Positions 36,801 to 44,184 of a stretch of DNA of 64,000 nucleotides are shown piece by piece. Within the stretch, counting starts at the first letter, position 1; each line of letters opens with the position of its first letter. Where the stretch lies: NCBI RefSeq assembly GCF_014534655.1, contig NZ_JACVVD010000006.1, positions 1 to 64,000 of the forward strand, read 5' to 3'. This stretch comes from Paenibacillus sedimenti. GTDB lineage: Bacteria; Bacillota; Bacilli; Paenibacillales; NBRC-103111. The notes under the pieces are model-generated. The model was given only the letters and a program-made list of their open reading frames with translations. It was not told the origin of the DNA and ran no database searches. A program made the translations under genes and the position numbers.

Positions 36801-38645
36801 GCCGTTGGCGATGCCGCTGAGTGTATTTCCGTTCAGCGTCATCGTGGTGATCACATCCGCCTGTGCCGACAATTTCTTATCGAAATTGCCCGTTGTCGGG
36901 CTAATCGTACTGCTACCAATAACCGTGAGATTAAACGTCACAGTCACCGATTGACCGGTTACGGAAGACAATGCCGTTATCGTAACCGGAGTCGTTCCTT
37001 GTTGTCCCGGAGCCGGCGTAACGCTAAGCGTACGACTGGCGCCTGTACCTGAAACATTCAATCCCGACACAGGCAGCAATGTTAAATTACCTGAAGCAGC
37101 TGTAGTCGTAACTGCGCCAATTGATACATCTCCCACATAAAATGGTACTTGCAGCGTCTCGCCGCCATTCATTGTTTGGTCGGCAATCGTCTGAATCGTC
37201 GGATTCGCTTCAAATGCCCCGATGTCGATAATCTGCGCTGAGCCGGCCCCTGCTGCATGAGCTTTTCTGGCAAATCCGCGCTGGTCAAGTCCGGAAGCAG
37301 GAGCGCTTTCATTTTTTCCGGCATCTAAAGCTGGACTACCCGGCAGCAGCGCCTGCGTTTTGGTCGTTCCCCCATTATTCGCAAGAGGGCCTAGAAGCAA
37401 ATTAGTCACTCCGATCTGGTTGTCATTCACTCCGTTCGTCAAGCCGCCTGCTCCGCCGGTTCCGATCAAATTACTCGTGCTGGAGGCGTTCAACGGATTG
37501 CCTGAAATGTCGCCTGCTGCCCCTCCGCTCCCGATGTTTCCTGCTACGATATTGTTATTCAGCTCGACATTTCCAGCATTTGAAATGTAAATCCCCCCGC
37601 CATTGCCAGAATTAGACTCATTGGCGTTGATCGTATCGTTGCTGAAAAGCGAGGCTAATGTCGTTTCTATATATATCCCTCCGCCATTACGATTGGCGAT
37701 ATTACCGTTGATCGTGGTATTACTCATGGTTAATGCTCCGGCAGTATATATGCCGCCTCCGTAACCATATGAAGTTGAAGGCGCTGTATTCAGATTTATT
37801 GTACTGTTTGTAATGGCGCTTCCGCCGATACCACCAAAAAAGAGACCTCCGCCTCCTCTCGCTGTCGATGTATTGTTCTCAATAGTAGAAGCATCTAATT
37901 GGAAAGGTCCGAAGGATTGGACGTAAATGCCCCCGCCATATCCTACTATCGCAGTGTTATTGGTCACTGTCGTACGGGTCACTTTCAATAGGCCGTTTGA
38001 TTTTCCTGCTGTAAGATTGAGCCCACCCCCTCCATCACTCGCTGAAGATGAAGTATTTTCGCTTATGTAGCAATTATCGATCAGTATCGTATTGTTAACA
38101 GCCGCATTCGTTCCCGCATCCGCAGCGATTCCTCCGCCGCCATAACCGCCCGATGCTTTCCCGTAACGAATCCATACGGACTGAATCGTCACATTCAAAT
38201 CCTTATCCAAATTCGGATTAATATCGAATACACGACTCGCACCAGACCCGGCTGAAGTCCCTGATTGTATGATAGTCAACTTAGGGTCACCGTTCGGATT
38301 GCCACCGGAACCAATAATCGTCACATTGCCCGTTATCGAAAGAGCGCTCCCCCTTGATAATGTATAAGTACCAGGAGGCACGATAATAGTAGTCAAGCCC
38401 GAAGCCGCATTCGCTTCCATGATTGCCGCCCGCAGGGAACAGCGTCCGGAAATATCATCGCAAGACCCGTCACCGGGATTCGCATCATTCGTGTCCGAGG
38501 TCGTCGTATTTACGGTGTACGTTGCAGCTCGCGCCACATTCGCTGCGAACCAGAATACGGTGATGACAACAAACAGAAATAACATGGCTTTCAACAACCA
38601 CCGCAAGGGGCTGATTCGCCCTTGAGCCAGGACATCCGCTTCCAT
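33822..38645 (-). CDS. Giant SLH-anchored surface protein: beta-helix, seven X2 repeats, FN3
   Basis: About 1,607 residues. Domains in order: a signal/TM segment (about 17-42); a CSLREA-type N-terminal motif (GRCSLRAAIMEANA); a right-handed beta-helix with Asn/Gly-rich rungs to about 490; an Ig-like domain; seven near-identical X2-like modules of 92-96 residues each (about 577-1225, each starting ST-I-x-P and containing MTLNGNTL and IKKEYL); an FN3 domain (about 1230-1312); a cadherin-like beta-sandwich (about 1335-1420); and three SLH domains (1427-1607) that bind pyruvylated wall polymer. The start at 38645 has AGGTGG upstream; ATG at 38723 would overlap the preceding gene. Confidence 0.88.
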   Translation of the reverse strand: MEADVLAQGRISPLRWLLKAMLFLFVVITVFWFAANVARAATYTVNTTTSDTNDANPGDGSCDDISGRCSLRAAIMEANAASGLTTIIVPPGTYTLSRGSALSITGNVTIIGSGGNPNGDPKLTIIQSGTSAGSGASRVFDINPNLDKDLNVTIQSVWIRYGKASGGYGGGGIAADAGTNAAVNNTILIDNCYISENTSSSASDGGGGLNLTAGKSNGLLKVTRTTVTNNTAIVGYGGGIYVQSFGPFQLDASTIENNTSTARGGGGLFFGGIGGSAITNSTINLNTAPSTSYGYGGGIYTAGALTMSNTTINGNIANRNGGGIYIETTLASLFSNDTINANESNSGNGGGIYISNAGNVELNNNIVAGNIGSGGAAGDISGNPLNASSTSNLIGTGGAGGLTNGVNDNQIGVTNLLLGPLANNGGTTKTQALLPGSPALDAGKNESAPASGLDQRGFARKAHAAGAGSAQIIDIGAFEANPTIQTIADQTMNGGETLQVPFYVGDVSIGAVTTTAASGNLTLLPVSGLNVSGTGASRTLSVTPAPGQQGTTPVTITALSSVTGQSVTVTFNLTVIGSSTISPTTGNFDKKLSAQADVITTMTLNGNTLSGIANGATGLVLGADYTVSGNTVTIKKEYLASQSIGTTVLTFSFSAGAIQTITITVSDSTSQNSTISPTTGSFEKKLSAQSDVIITMTLNGNTLSSIANGATVLVQGTDYTVSGNTVTIKKEYLSTQPVGTIVLTFSFSAGSTQTLTITVSDTTPQNSTISPTTSNFDKSAQVDVSTTMTLNGNTLSSITNGAATLALGTDYTVSGNRVAIKKEYLASQSVGTTVLTFNFSAGATQTLTITVSDTTPQNSTISPITGSFDKKVTAQADVIATMTLNGNTLSGIANGAAALALGTDYTVSGNTVAIKKEYLASQSVGTTVLTFNFSAGATQTLTITISDTTPQNSTISPTTGSFDKKASAQADVTTTMTLNGNTLSSIANGAAALALGKDYTVSGNTVTIKKEYLASQAEGTTVLTFTFSAGATQTLTITVSDITSQNSTISPTTGDFDKSAQADVITTMTLNGNTLSSIANGTMPLVSGTDYTVAGLTVTIKKEYLTTQPVGTTQLTFNFSAGATQTLTITISDTTPQNSTINPTTGNFNKSAQLDLIITMTLNGNTLSSIANGITALVADTDYTVTGNMVTIKKEYLATQPVGTTQLTFNFSAGATQTFTITVSDGLPAPKLQASVGDSQVTLSWDSVTGATYYAIYQGLAPRTYNIDPIATVTGTTYNVTNLTNGTTYYFAVIASNALGISQYSKEAVGIPRASDSDPPPSSGSGSSLSSNTALKIIKFIAVGKELTISPTGVADTNAEQIEVQAEPEDSGSVVSLTVQGKALLNFKQVPLSEGENTVIISVKAPDGSAKSYTYTIRRTVAPKPPACTFKDIRGHWAETIICKAASEGIVQGVSAFSFHPDVAVTRAEFVTMLIRSMQGLSTATTAHSFTDQADIPNWAQQAIHYAVTHGIVDGYPDGTFRPQNTLSRMEVAALIARALKLKIEATGSTAFSDDFDIPAWAKPYVQADVQQGLLQGRDNNRFMPNENTTRAEAATIILSVKKAIRQ

Positions 38646-38688
38646 AATTCCACCTACATTCCAATAGTTTTCAAACAACTCGGATGCC

Positions 38689-39219
38689 CTAGCTTCTTGG
38701 TGGAAAAATACCTTCCAAAGCAATGATGTAATTTAAGCCGAGATAAGGCTGCTTATTGTTATGCGGTAGATTACCGCCTGCTATTCCAACTGCATTCATG
38801 TTCATCGTTACCTCAGGCCACCCGGGGACTGAGGCATATGCCGGCGTGCCTCGACGGCCCGCTGTCTTCGACCAAACTGCCCCCTCCGGGCTCTCATGCG
38901 ATGAAGCAGTTTTGGCCCGAGGCGTGTGGGAATGCATAGGCAACTCGGACATTAACAGTGTGATACTTGAGCTGCCGCCGCTTTCCCCTACAAACCGTTC
39001 AGTCAAACCTTCCCCTTGCCCAGCTCCCACGGCTACGGATCCCTGCAGGTTAGGCAGCGCAAAGTTGGTTTTACCGTTTCCTCCGTAAAATGTGCCCAGA
39101 AGCGAAAACAACGCCGTGTTTTGCGAAATGGGAAGTAATTGTCCATTACAAAATGCCCATCCATTTGGCGCAAAATTACCCGCAAACAGACGAATTTCTC
39201 CAACAAACGGTTCTGACAT
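38689..39219 (-). CDS. Tail collar domain protein 3 (MdpB-like)
   Basis: A 176-residue protein of the phage tail collar / microcystin-dependent protein family. The N-terminal module is GEIRLFAGNFAPNGWAFCNGQLLPIS ... FSLLGTFYGGNGKTNFALPNL, a central Gly/Ser-rich stretch follows (SGGSSSITLLMSELPMHSH), and the C-terminal module is NNKQPYLGLNYIIALEGIFP. It is closely related to the two genes upstream (12-nt gap) and ends 43 nt before the giant SLH protein start. No phage genes are nearby. Family function is unknown; a host surface or spore role is an inference. Confidence 0.85.
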   Translation of the reverse strand: MSEPFVGEIRLFAGNFAPNGWAFCNGQLLPISQNTALFSLLGTFYGGNGKTNFALPNLQGSVAVGAGQGEGLTERFVGESGGSSSITLLMSELPMHSHTPRAKTASSHESPEGAVWSKTAGRRGTPAYASVPGWPEVTMNMNAVGIAGGNLPHNNKQPYLGLNYIIALEGIFPPRS

Positions 39220-39231
39220 TCTTTACACCTC

Positions 39232-39732
39232 CTAATTTGGGGATGGAAATATTCCAAGAAGCGCAATGCAATAATTGACTACGGTATAGGGCTGCCGATT
39301 CTCATGAGGCCGAGATCCACCAGCTACCGCCAAAGCCTGAGGGCTCATTGTTACATTTGGCGGATTATAACTGTAACCTGATACTGTTAAAGAGGCCCAA
39401 TACACGTTATTAGGATCATCTGAATCGGCCTCCTTCGTTGTAGCGCGGGCAAGATGGGTATGGCTGGGCATCTCGCTTTCCAACAACGTATGCGCTTCTT
39501 CGCCCCCGACTTCCCCCAAAGTGATACCCGGACCCGCATGTACGGGAACCCTTCCCCTGAGATCAGGCAGCGCGAACGTCGTTCTGCCATCCCCTCCATA
39601 AGTAGTGCCTAACAGAGAAAAAAGCGCCTGATTCTGATTAATAGGCAGCAGCTGGCCATTACATTGAGCCCATCCTTTCGGTGCGTAACCCAAACTAAAC
39701 AAGCGAATTTCGCCAAGAAACGGATTTGCCAT
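39232..39732 (-). CDS. Tail collar domain protein 2 (MdpB-like)
   Basis: A 166-residue paralogue with the same architecture: GEIRLFSLGYAPKGWAQCNGQLLPIN, LLGTTYGGDGRTTFALPDLRGRVPVH, a short GGEEAHTLLESEMPSHTH centre and NRQPYTVVNYCIALLGIFP at the end. The conserved His in PSHTH and the FALPDLRG strand are the tail-collar signature. It lies 14 nt after paralogue 1 and 12 nt before paralogue 3, so translation is probably coupled. Confidence 0.87.
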   Translation of the reverse strand: MANPFLGEIRLFSLGYAPKGWAQCNGQLLPINQNQALFSLLGTTYGGDGRTTFALPDLRGRVPVHAGPGITLGEVGGEEAHTLLESEMPSHTHLARATTKEADSDDPNNVYWASLTVSGYSYNPPNVTMSPQALAVAGGSRPHENRQPYTVVNYCIALLGIFPSPN

Positions 39733-39746
39733 ACATCGTCTCCCCC

Positions 39747-40265
39747 TTAATTTGGGCTAGGTAAAATACCGTAAAGTGAAATAATATAGCTGACGCAAAC
39801 GTACGGCATCATATTGTCGTGGGGTTGATTGCCTCCTGTAGACGTTATTGCCTGTGCATTCATGGCCCCATCGGGAGTATCCGTCGAGTATGGCTGCAAG
39901 GAGGACGATGCCCATACGCCATCCTTCGGATTACCGCCCATGCCGTTTTCGGAATGTGCCCGGACCGGATGCGAATGTGCAGGCATTTGCTGCAGGATCA
40001 GCGTCACAGTCTCGACTCCGCCTTCTTGTCCTAACGTGTATGTATTTCCGCTATGGGGGGACCTCCCCATATGGACCGGTACCCGGCCCCGCAGGTCAGG
40101 GAGGGCAAAAGTCGTTTGACCGTTACCCCCATATGTGGTTCCGATTAAACTAAACAGTGCATCATTTTCAGCGATAGCAAGGAGCTGTCCATGGCAAAAG
40201 GCCCACCCCTGCGGAGCGAAATTTCCTGCGAACATGCGAATTTCCCCTACATATGGATTTGACAT
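39747..40265 (-). CDS. Tail collar domain protein 1 (MdpB-like)
   Basis: A 172-residue paralogue: GEIRMFAGNFAPQGWAFCHGQLL, LIGTTYGGNGQTTFALPDLRGRVPVHMG, GGVETVTLILQQMPAHSH and the C-terminal NMMPYVCVSYIISLYGILP. Its start overlaps the end of the GNAT gene by 19 bp, which suggests translational coupling. Divergence among the three paralogues is mostly in the central loop, as expected if they form a hetero-oligomer or decorate the same structure. Confidence 0.87.
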   Translation of the reverse strand: MSNPYVGEIRMFAGNFAPQGWAFCHGQLLAIAENDALFSLIGTTYGGNGQTTFALPDLRGRVPVHMGRSPHSGNTYTLGQEGGVETVTLILQQMPAHSHPVRAHSENGMGGNPKDGVWASSSLQPYSTDTPDGAMNAQAITSTGGNQPHDNMMPYVCVSYIISLYGILPSPN

Positions 40266-40786
40266 CCTTCATGACCTCCAGTATTCATTCTCGTTAAACC
40301 GTCGCAATCCGCTCCGACATCGGCTCTCCACGTCATTTCTACATAAACGCCGTCTTCTCTAACAGATACAAATCCAAGACGTTCATAGAGCTTACGAGCA
40401 CGGCTGTCCTGCTGCACTTGAAGACGGATCCCCTTACCGGTTCGCTCAGCCTCAACTTGCCATTGACGAAATAAAGAGGTTCCGATGCCGGCGTTTCTCC
40501 AGTCAGGCAAAAGCGAGATATCCACAACGGTTATCTCCTCCGTCCCCCGATTTAGCCGATATTGACCGATAAGATTGCCTTCAAGCCATAATATCCGATG
40601 CTCCGTATCGGGGTATCGCAGACGGTACGCATGCTGCTGCAAGCGAAACTGCATGTGCAAAAATGCCTCGGCAGTCTGGTTCTCCCAGCCCCAAACCTTC
40701 AGCTCATCCTCCCTTGTCGATGCGTACACCCGATAAAGAAACGACTCATCACCCGGCAGAACTGATAGCGCTTTCAGGCTTTTCAC
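40247..40786 (-). CDS. GNAT acetyltransferase linked to tail collar genes
   Basis: A 179-residue GNAT fold. Motif A is LLPDWRNAGIGTSLFRQWQVEAER (acetyl-CoA pyrophosphate loop), followed by LQVQQDSRARKLYERLGFV. The GTG start directly abuts AAAGGA, so the true initiation codon may be slightly downstream. The last 30 residues (DVGADCDGLTRMNTGGHEGC) are unlike the family and lie in the overlap with the next gene. Being first in the operon, it may modify one of the collar or surface proteins. Confidence 0.75.
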   Translation of the reverse strand: MKSLKALSVLPGDESFLYRVYASTREDELKVWGWENQTAEAFLHMQFRLQQHAYRLRYPDTEHRILWLEGNLIGQYRLNRGTEEITVVDISLLPDWRNAGIGTSLFRQWQVEAERTGKGIRLQVQQDSRARKLYERLGFVSVREDGVYVEMTWRADVGADCDGLTRMNTGGHEGCQIHM

Positions 40787-40874
40787 TCCTTTGCAAATTT
40801 CACCTATTAAATTTCACGAAATTATATTAAAATGAGGGCAGATCACAATAATCCAAGCATATCCATACGCTAAA

Positions 40875-40891
40875 TGATACATTATGTATCA
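40875..40891. promoter_or_regulatory. 17-bp perfect palindrome before the PhoX-like gene
   Basis: TGATACA-TTA-TGTATCA, with a further half-site GATAC at 40897-40901. It lies 57 bp before the PhoX-like start and 88 bp from the GNAT start, so it could act on either. It is not the TTAACA direct repeat of PhoP boxes, and its 3-bp centre differs from the 1-bp centre of Fur/PerR boxes. Confidence 0.6.
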
Positions 40892-40947
40892 ATAAAGATA
40901 CAAGTAGTAACATCGCTGAATAAAATAAAAATTTTAGGAGGACAATC

Positions 40948-42558
40948 ATGGATTCGAAGAAAGCGATTTCCAGACGAGCTTTTCTGGGGTACTTAGGAAC
41001 AAGCGCTGCAACTGTCGTCACTGCTTCATCCGGTCTTCAGCTGTTGGTCGGCCATGGAACTGCGAACGCAGCCGAGCCCTTTTTTACCAAACAAACCTCT
41101 GTACTTTCGAGCTTAGCCAGCATAGACAAGCTTCCCTCGAACGACAAGCTGAACGTCTCATCCGGTTTTACTTTCGACGTGATTGCCTCCTACGGTGACA
41201 TCATCAATTCCAGAGGCGATACGCTCGGCTATGAAAACGCAGGGGCGCACTATTTTCCAATCGATGGCTCGTCCGTTCACGGTCTGCTCACCGTCTCTCA
41301 CGATTCTTCTCACGCCATGCTGGCACAAGAGGGGCAGTATGGCGGCTATTCTGCACAACAAATTCGCAATCTGCTTACCGGTCAAGGCTTATCGGTGCTG
41401 GAAGTATACCGCGATTCGGATGGCCGTTGGAAGCTGGAAAAAGACTCCGCCTATACGCGCAGGGTGACCGGATTGGACCCGGTCGAACTGACAGGACCGG
41501 CCAAAGGCGCGCAATCCGTACATAACGCAACTCGGGTTCAAGGGACTTTGGCAAACCGCGCTGTGACTGCGACATTATGGGGAACCGCGCTCAGCGGTGA
41601 AGGTGCGTACGATCAATCTAGCCGGTACGCTGGCCTTGATTCTACACACTACGGATGGATGACCGAAATCGACCCGTTCGATGCCGGTTTTAAGCCCCGT
41701 AAGCATACGGCGCTCGGCCGTTTTCATCATGCGGGTACGGTAATGAAGCTTGCTGATACCGGCCAACTAGTCGTCTATATGGGGGATTCGGACGGCGGAT
41801 GTCTTTTTAAATTCGTCAGTCGCGGCAACTACGAACCAGCGAAAGGACGAGACAACGCCGAGCTGCTTACTGAAGGCACCTTGTACGCGGCACAGTTATC
41901 AAGCGGGACTTGGATTCCTCTTCATGTGGAAGCCATACGCAAAGAATTGAAGCGTCCCGACTTCGTCCTCCCCCGCTTCACCCGCTACAGTCAGGATCAA
42001 CTGCTCTCGCTGCTGAAGGAGGAAGCCGATGTATACGTCTATGCGACGGAAGCCGCTCTCATTCTTGGGGGAACGCCTCTCGACCGCCAAGGTGACTTCA
42101 CCCTTGGATCTGCCGATGATGCGTTATATATCTCATTCATTAATAATGAAGCGCAGGGCAACGTACACGGCAAAGTCGTTCACATAGAAGAACTGAACGG
42201 CGCAGCCGGTGATCGTTTCGAGCTAGATATTGTCGTGACAGGCGGTCGTCAAAGCGGCTTCAGCTCGCCGAGAGATCTTACCTTCGACCGCACCGGCCGG
42301 CTGTGGGTAGCTACGGACATCGCCCCCGACAACCTGCATGCGGGAACATACCAATCGTTCGGCAACAACGGGTTGTATGTGATCGCAGCGGAATCAGGCA
42401 GTTCCGCCCCCTCGGTCACCCAATTCGCATCAGCCCCGGCCGGTGCCGCCTTCGCTGGCCCCGCATTCGTTCCGAACGAACAGTCGTTGTTCGTATCCGT
42501 ACAGCATCCTAGCGGCGGAAATCCTTCCTCAGTCGTTGCCATTCGAGGACACGCATAA
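40948..42558 (+). CDS. PhoX-like (DUF839) Tat-exported protein
   Basis: A 536-residue protein of the PhoX/DUF839 superfamily (calcium- and iron-dependent alkaline phosphatases and relatives). The twin-arginine signal is SRRAFLGYLGTSAA, cleaved probably after ANAA. Typical segments include ENAGAHYFPIDGS, WLSHDS-type VSHDSSHAML, GWMTEIDPFD, LGRFHHAG and VVYMGDSDGGCLFKF. RBS AGGAGGAC is 8 nt before ATG. Phosphatase activity is inferred from family; no PhoP box is visible, so phosphate control is not supported by the sequence. Confidence 0.9.
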   Translation: MDSKKAISRRAFLGYLGTSAATVVTASSGLQLLVGHGTANAAEPFFTKQTSVLSSLASIDKLPSNDKLNVSSGFTFDVIASYGDIINSRGDTLGYENAGAHYFPIDGSSVHGLLTVSHDSSHAMLAQEGQYGGYSAQQIRNLLTGQGLSVLEVYRDSDGRWKLEKDSAYTRRVTGLDPVELTGPAKGAQSVHNATRVQGTLANRAVTATLWGTALSGEGAYDQSSRYAGLDSTHYGWMTEIDPFDAGFKPRKHTALGRFHHAGTVMKLADTGQLVVYMGDSDGGCLFKFVSRGNYEPAKGRDNAELLTEGTLYAAQLSSGTWIPLHVEAIRKELKRPDFVLPRFTRYSQDQLLSLLKEEADVYVYATEAALILGGTPLDRQGDFTLGSADDALYISFINNEAQGNVHGKVVHIEELNGAAGDRFELDIVVTGGRQSGFSSPRDLTFDRTGRLWVATDIAPDNLHAGTYQSFGNNGLYVIAAESGSSAPSVTQFASAPAGAAFAGPAFVPNEQSLFVSVQHPSGGNPSSVVAIRGHA

Positions 42559-42561
42559 CAA

Positions 42562-42606
42562 GACGGCTCTGCATCGCATATCGAATGCGTTGCAGAGCCG
42601 TCTATT
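42562..42606. terminator. Terminator between PhoX-like gene and response regulator gene
   Basis: GACGGCTCTGCAtCGCAT...ATGCGtTGCAGAGCCGTC, then TATTTTA, between convergent genes. Confidence 0.9.
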
Positions 42607-42621
42607 TTAACGGGGCACCGA

Positions 42622-44184
42622 TCACCCCATCACATGCCGCTGATCGCGGTATTCCTGCGGGCTGACGCCTTCCATTTCCTTGAAAACGCGGCTGAAATGC
42701 TTCGTATTCTCGAAGCCGGCCATTTTACTAATTTCATATACCTTATAGTCTGTCGTGGCGAGAAGCTCGCGCGCCCGGTCGATGCGCAGCTTTTTCAAAT
42801 AGTTGACGAAGCTTTCACCGGTGTATTCCTTGAAAGCCTGGCTGAAGTACGAATAGTTCAAGGATACATGGTTCGATACGATCGCCATGTTGAGATCCTT
42901 CCGATAGTTCTCCTGCATATACTGCACGGCTTTCTTCATCTCTTTATGGTCGATGTGGAACGTCTTCATGCTGCGCACATAATCGTTAAGCCGGTGCAGC
43001 AACCCTTCGACGCTATGGAAGTAATCGTGAAAATAATTAAAGTTCGAGATATCCCCGACCTTCTTGAACAGCCGAAGAATTTCTACGGACTCGCCGCCGT
43101 ACACATGAAAAACTTTATCGAAAACATGCTCGTTGAAAGCCCGGCTGACGGCTTCCAGATAAGAGATATCGAACCGGGTAACCGTCTTGATATCGAGCAC
43201 CTCCATGAGCAGCGCCGTCATTTCCTTGTCGCGGTCGGTGCCGAGCATATTGGCGATTTTCTTGATCGTTTCCGTCGGAGGGGCAAAGCTTCGGCTCTTC
43301 TGGCTGATGCCCTCGAATCGCACCACACCGGGAACTGACAGCAAAAACGTATATTTCAGCGCCTGCTGCGCCTCTTGATAAGCCTCCTGCAGACGGGTCA
43401 CCCCGCGTGCCGGAGCACTTAAGCCCATACTGTACGTAAAATACCCCGGCCCCGAGATTCGCTCGGCCAAGTGCTGAAAAAGCTCCCCATGCTCGGCGAT
43501 AAGCACGAGCTGATTCTCTTTATCCCAGACGTGCGCGCGCCTCGTTCGGCACCATTCCGGAGCGTTCCCGATCTCCGCGTGAATGCGTGCCAGGAATTCA
43601 GCGTGACCCATTTCCTGAACCGTCCCTCTATATTGAAGGACGCCGATCTGGAAACCCTCATCCAGCCATTGCATCTCGATGCCCTGCAGCTTGCTCCGCA
43701 AGTCGGCTTCCGGCAAGTGCGAAGATCTCAGCAAATAGCTGAGCTGGCTTTCTTGAAAAGCGACCCGCTGCTGCATGGAGCTGCTTAACTGCTCCTGGAT
43801 CTGCTCCTTCTGCTTAAGCTCCTTCTCCAGCCGTAGCAAGGTGCGGGACAGCTCGTCGCGGACGATCGGCTTGAGCAGGTATTCCTTCACCTCGCAGCGG
43901 ATCGCTTCCTTCGCAAAGTGGAAATCATCGTGCCCGCTGAGAATCAGCACCGCAGGTTTCGGAACCAATTCCTGGATCCGGTGAATCAGCGTAATACCGT
44001 CCATGACCGGCATGCGGATATCCGTAATCACAATGTCTATTCCCGCACTCGCCAGCAGCGCCAAAGCCTCTTCCCCATCGCCGGCGAATTCGAACGCATA
44101 CGTGTCCGGAAACTCGCGGGCGATCATCGCTTTCAGGCCGAGGCGGATATTTTTCTCATCATCAACGATAAGCATTTTTCTCAT
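42622..44184 (-). CDS. YesN-type response regulator with AraC output
   Basis: A 520-residue regulator. The receiver domain has Asp55 as phospho-acceptor (ITDIRMPVMDG) and Asp8/Asp9. A long middle region (130-400) follows, then a C-terminal AraC double helix-turn-helix (LNMAIVSNHVSLNYSYFSQAFKEYTG ... YKVYEISKMAGFENTKHFSRVFKEMEGVSPQEY). It overlaps the sensor kinase gene by 23 bp. In Paenibacillus such pairs sense polysaccharide-derived sugars and activate the adjacent ABC transporter. Confidence 0.93.
   Translation of the reverse strand: MRKMLIVDDEKNIRLGLKAMIAREFPDTYAFEFAGDGEEALALLASAGIDIVITDIRMPVMDGITLIHRIQELVPKPAVLILSGHDDFHFAKEAIRCEVKEYLLKPIVRDELSRTLLRLEKELKQKEQIQEQLSSSMQQRVAFQESQLSYLLRSSHLPEADLRSKLQGIEMQWLDEGFQIGVLQYRGTVQEMGHAEFLARIHAEIGNAPEWCRTRRAHVWDKENQLVLIAEHGELFQHLAERISGPGYFTYSMGLSAPARGVTRLQEAYQEAQQALKYTFLLSVPGVVRFEGISQKSRSFAPPTETIKKIANMLGTDRDKEMTALLMEVLDIKTVTRFDISYLEAVSRAFNEHVFDKVFHVYGGESVEILRLFKKVGDISNFNYFHDYFHSVEGLLHRLNDYVRSMKTFHIDHKEMKKAVQYMQENYRKDLNMAIVSNHVSLNYSYFSQAFKEYTGESFVNYLKKLRIDRARELLATTDYKVYEISKMAGFENTKHFSRVFKEMEGVSPQEYRDQRHVMG

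Noticed and set aside
33930..38625. Many plus-strand frames of 65-100 codons with similar hydrophobic repeats
   Set aside because: Antisense shadows of the seven X2-like modules of the giant surface protein; their similarity comes from the DNA repeat.
38689..40265. Prophage fragment suggested by three tail-collar genes
   Set aside because: No other phage structural, integrase, lysis or packaging genes are nearby, and the genes are embedded in an operon with a GNAT and an SLH protein.
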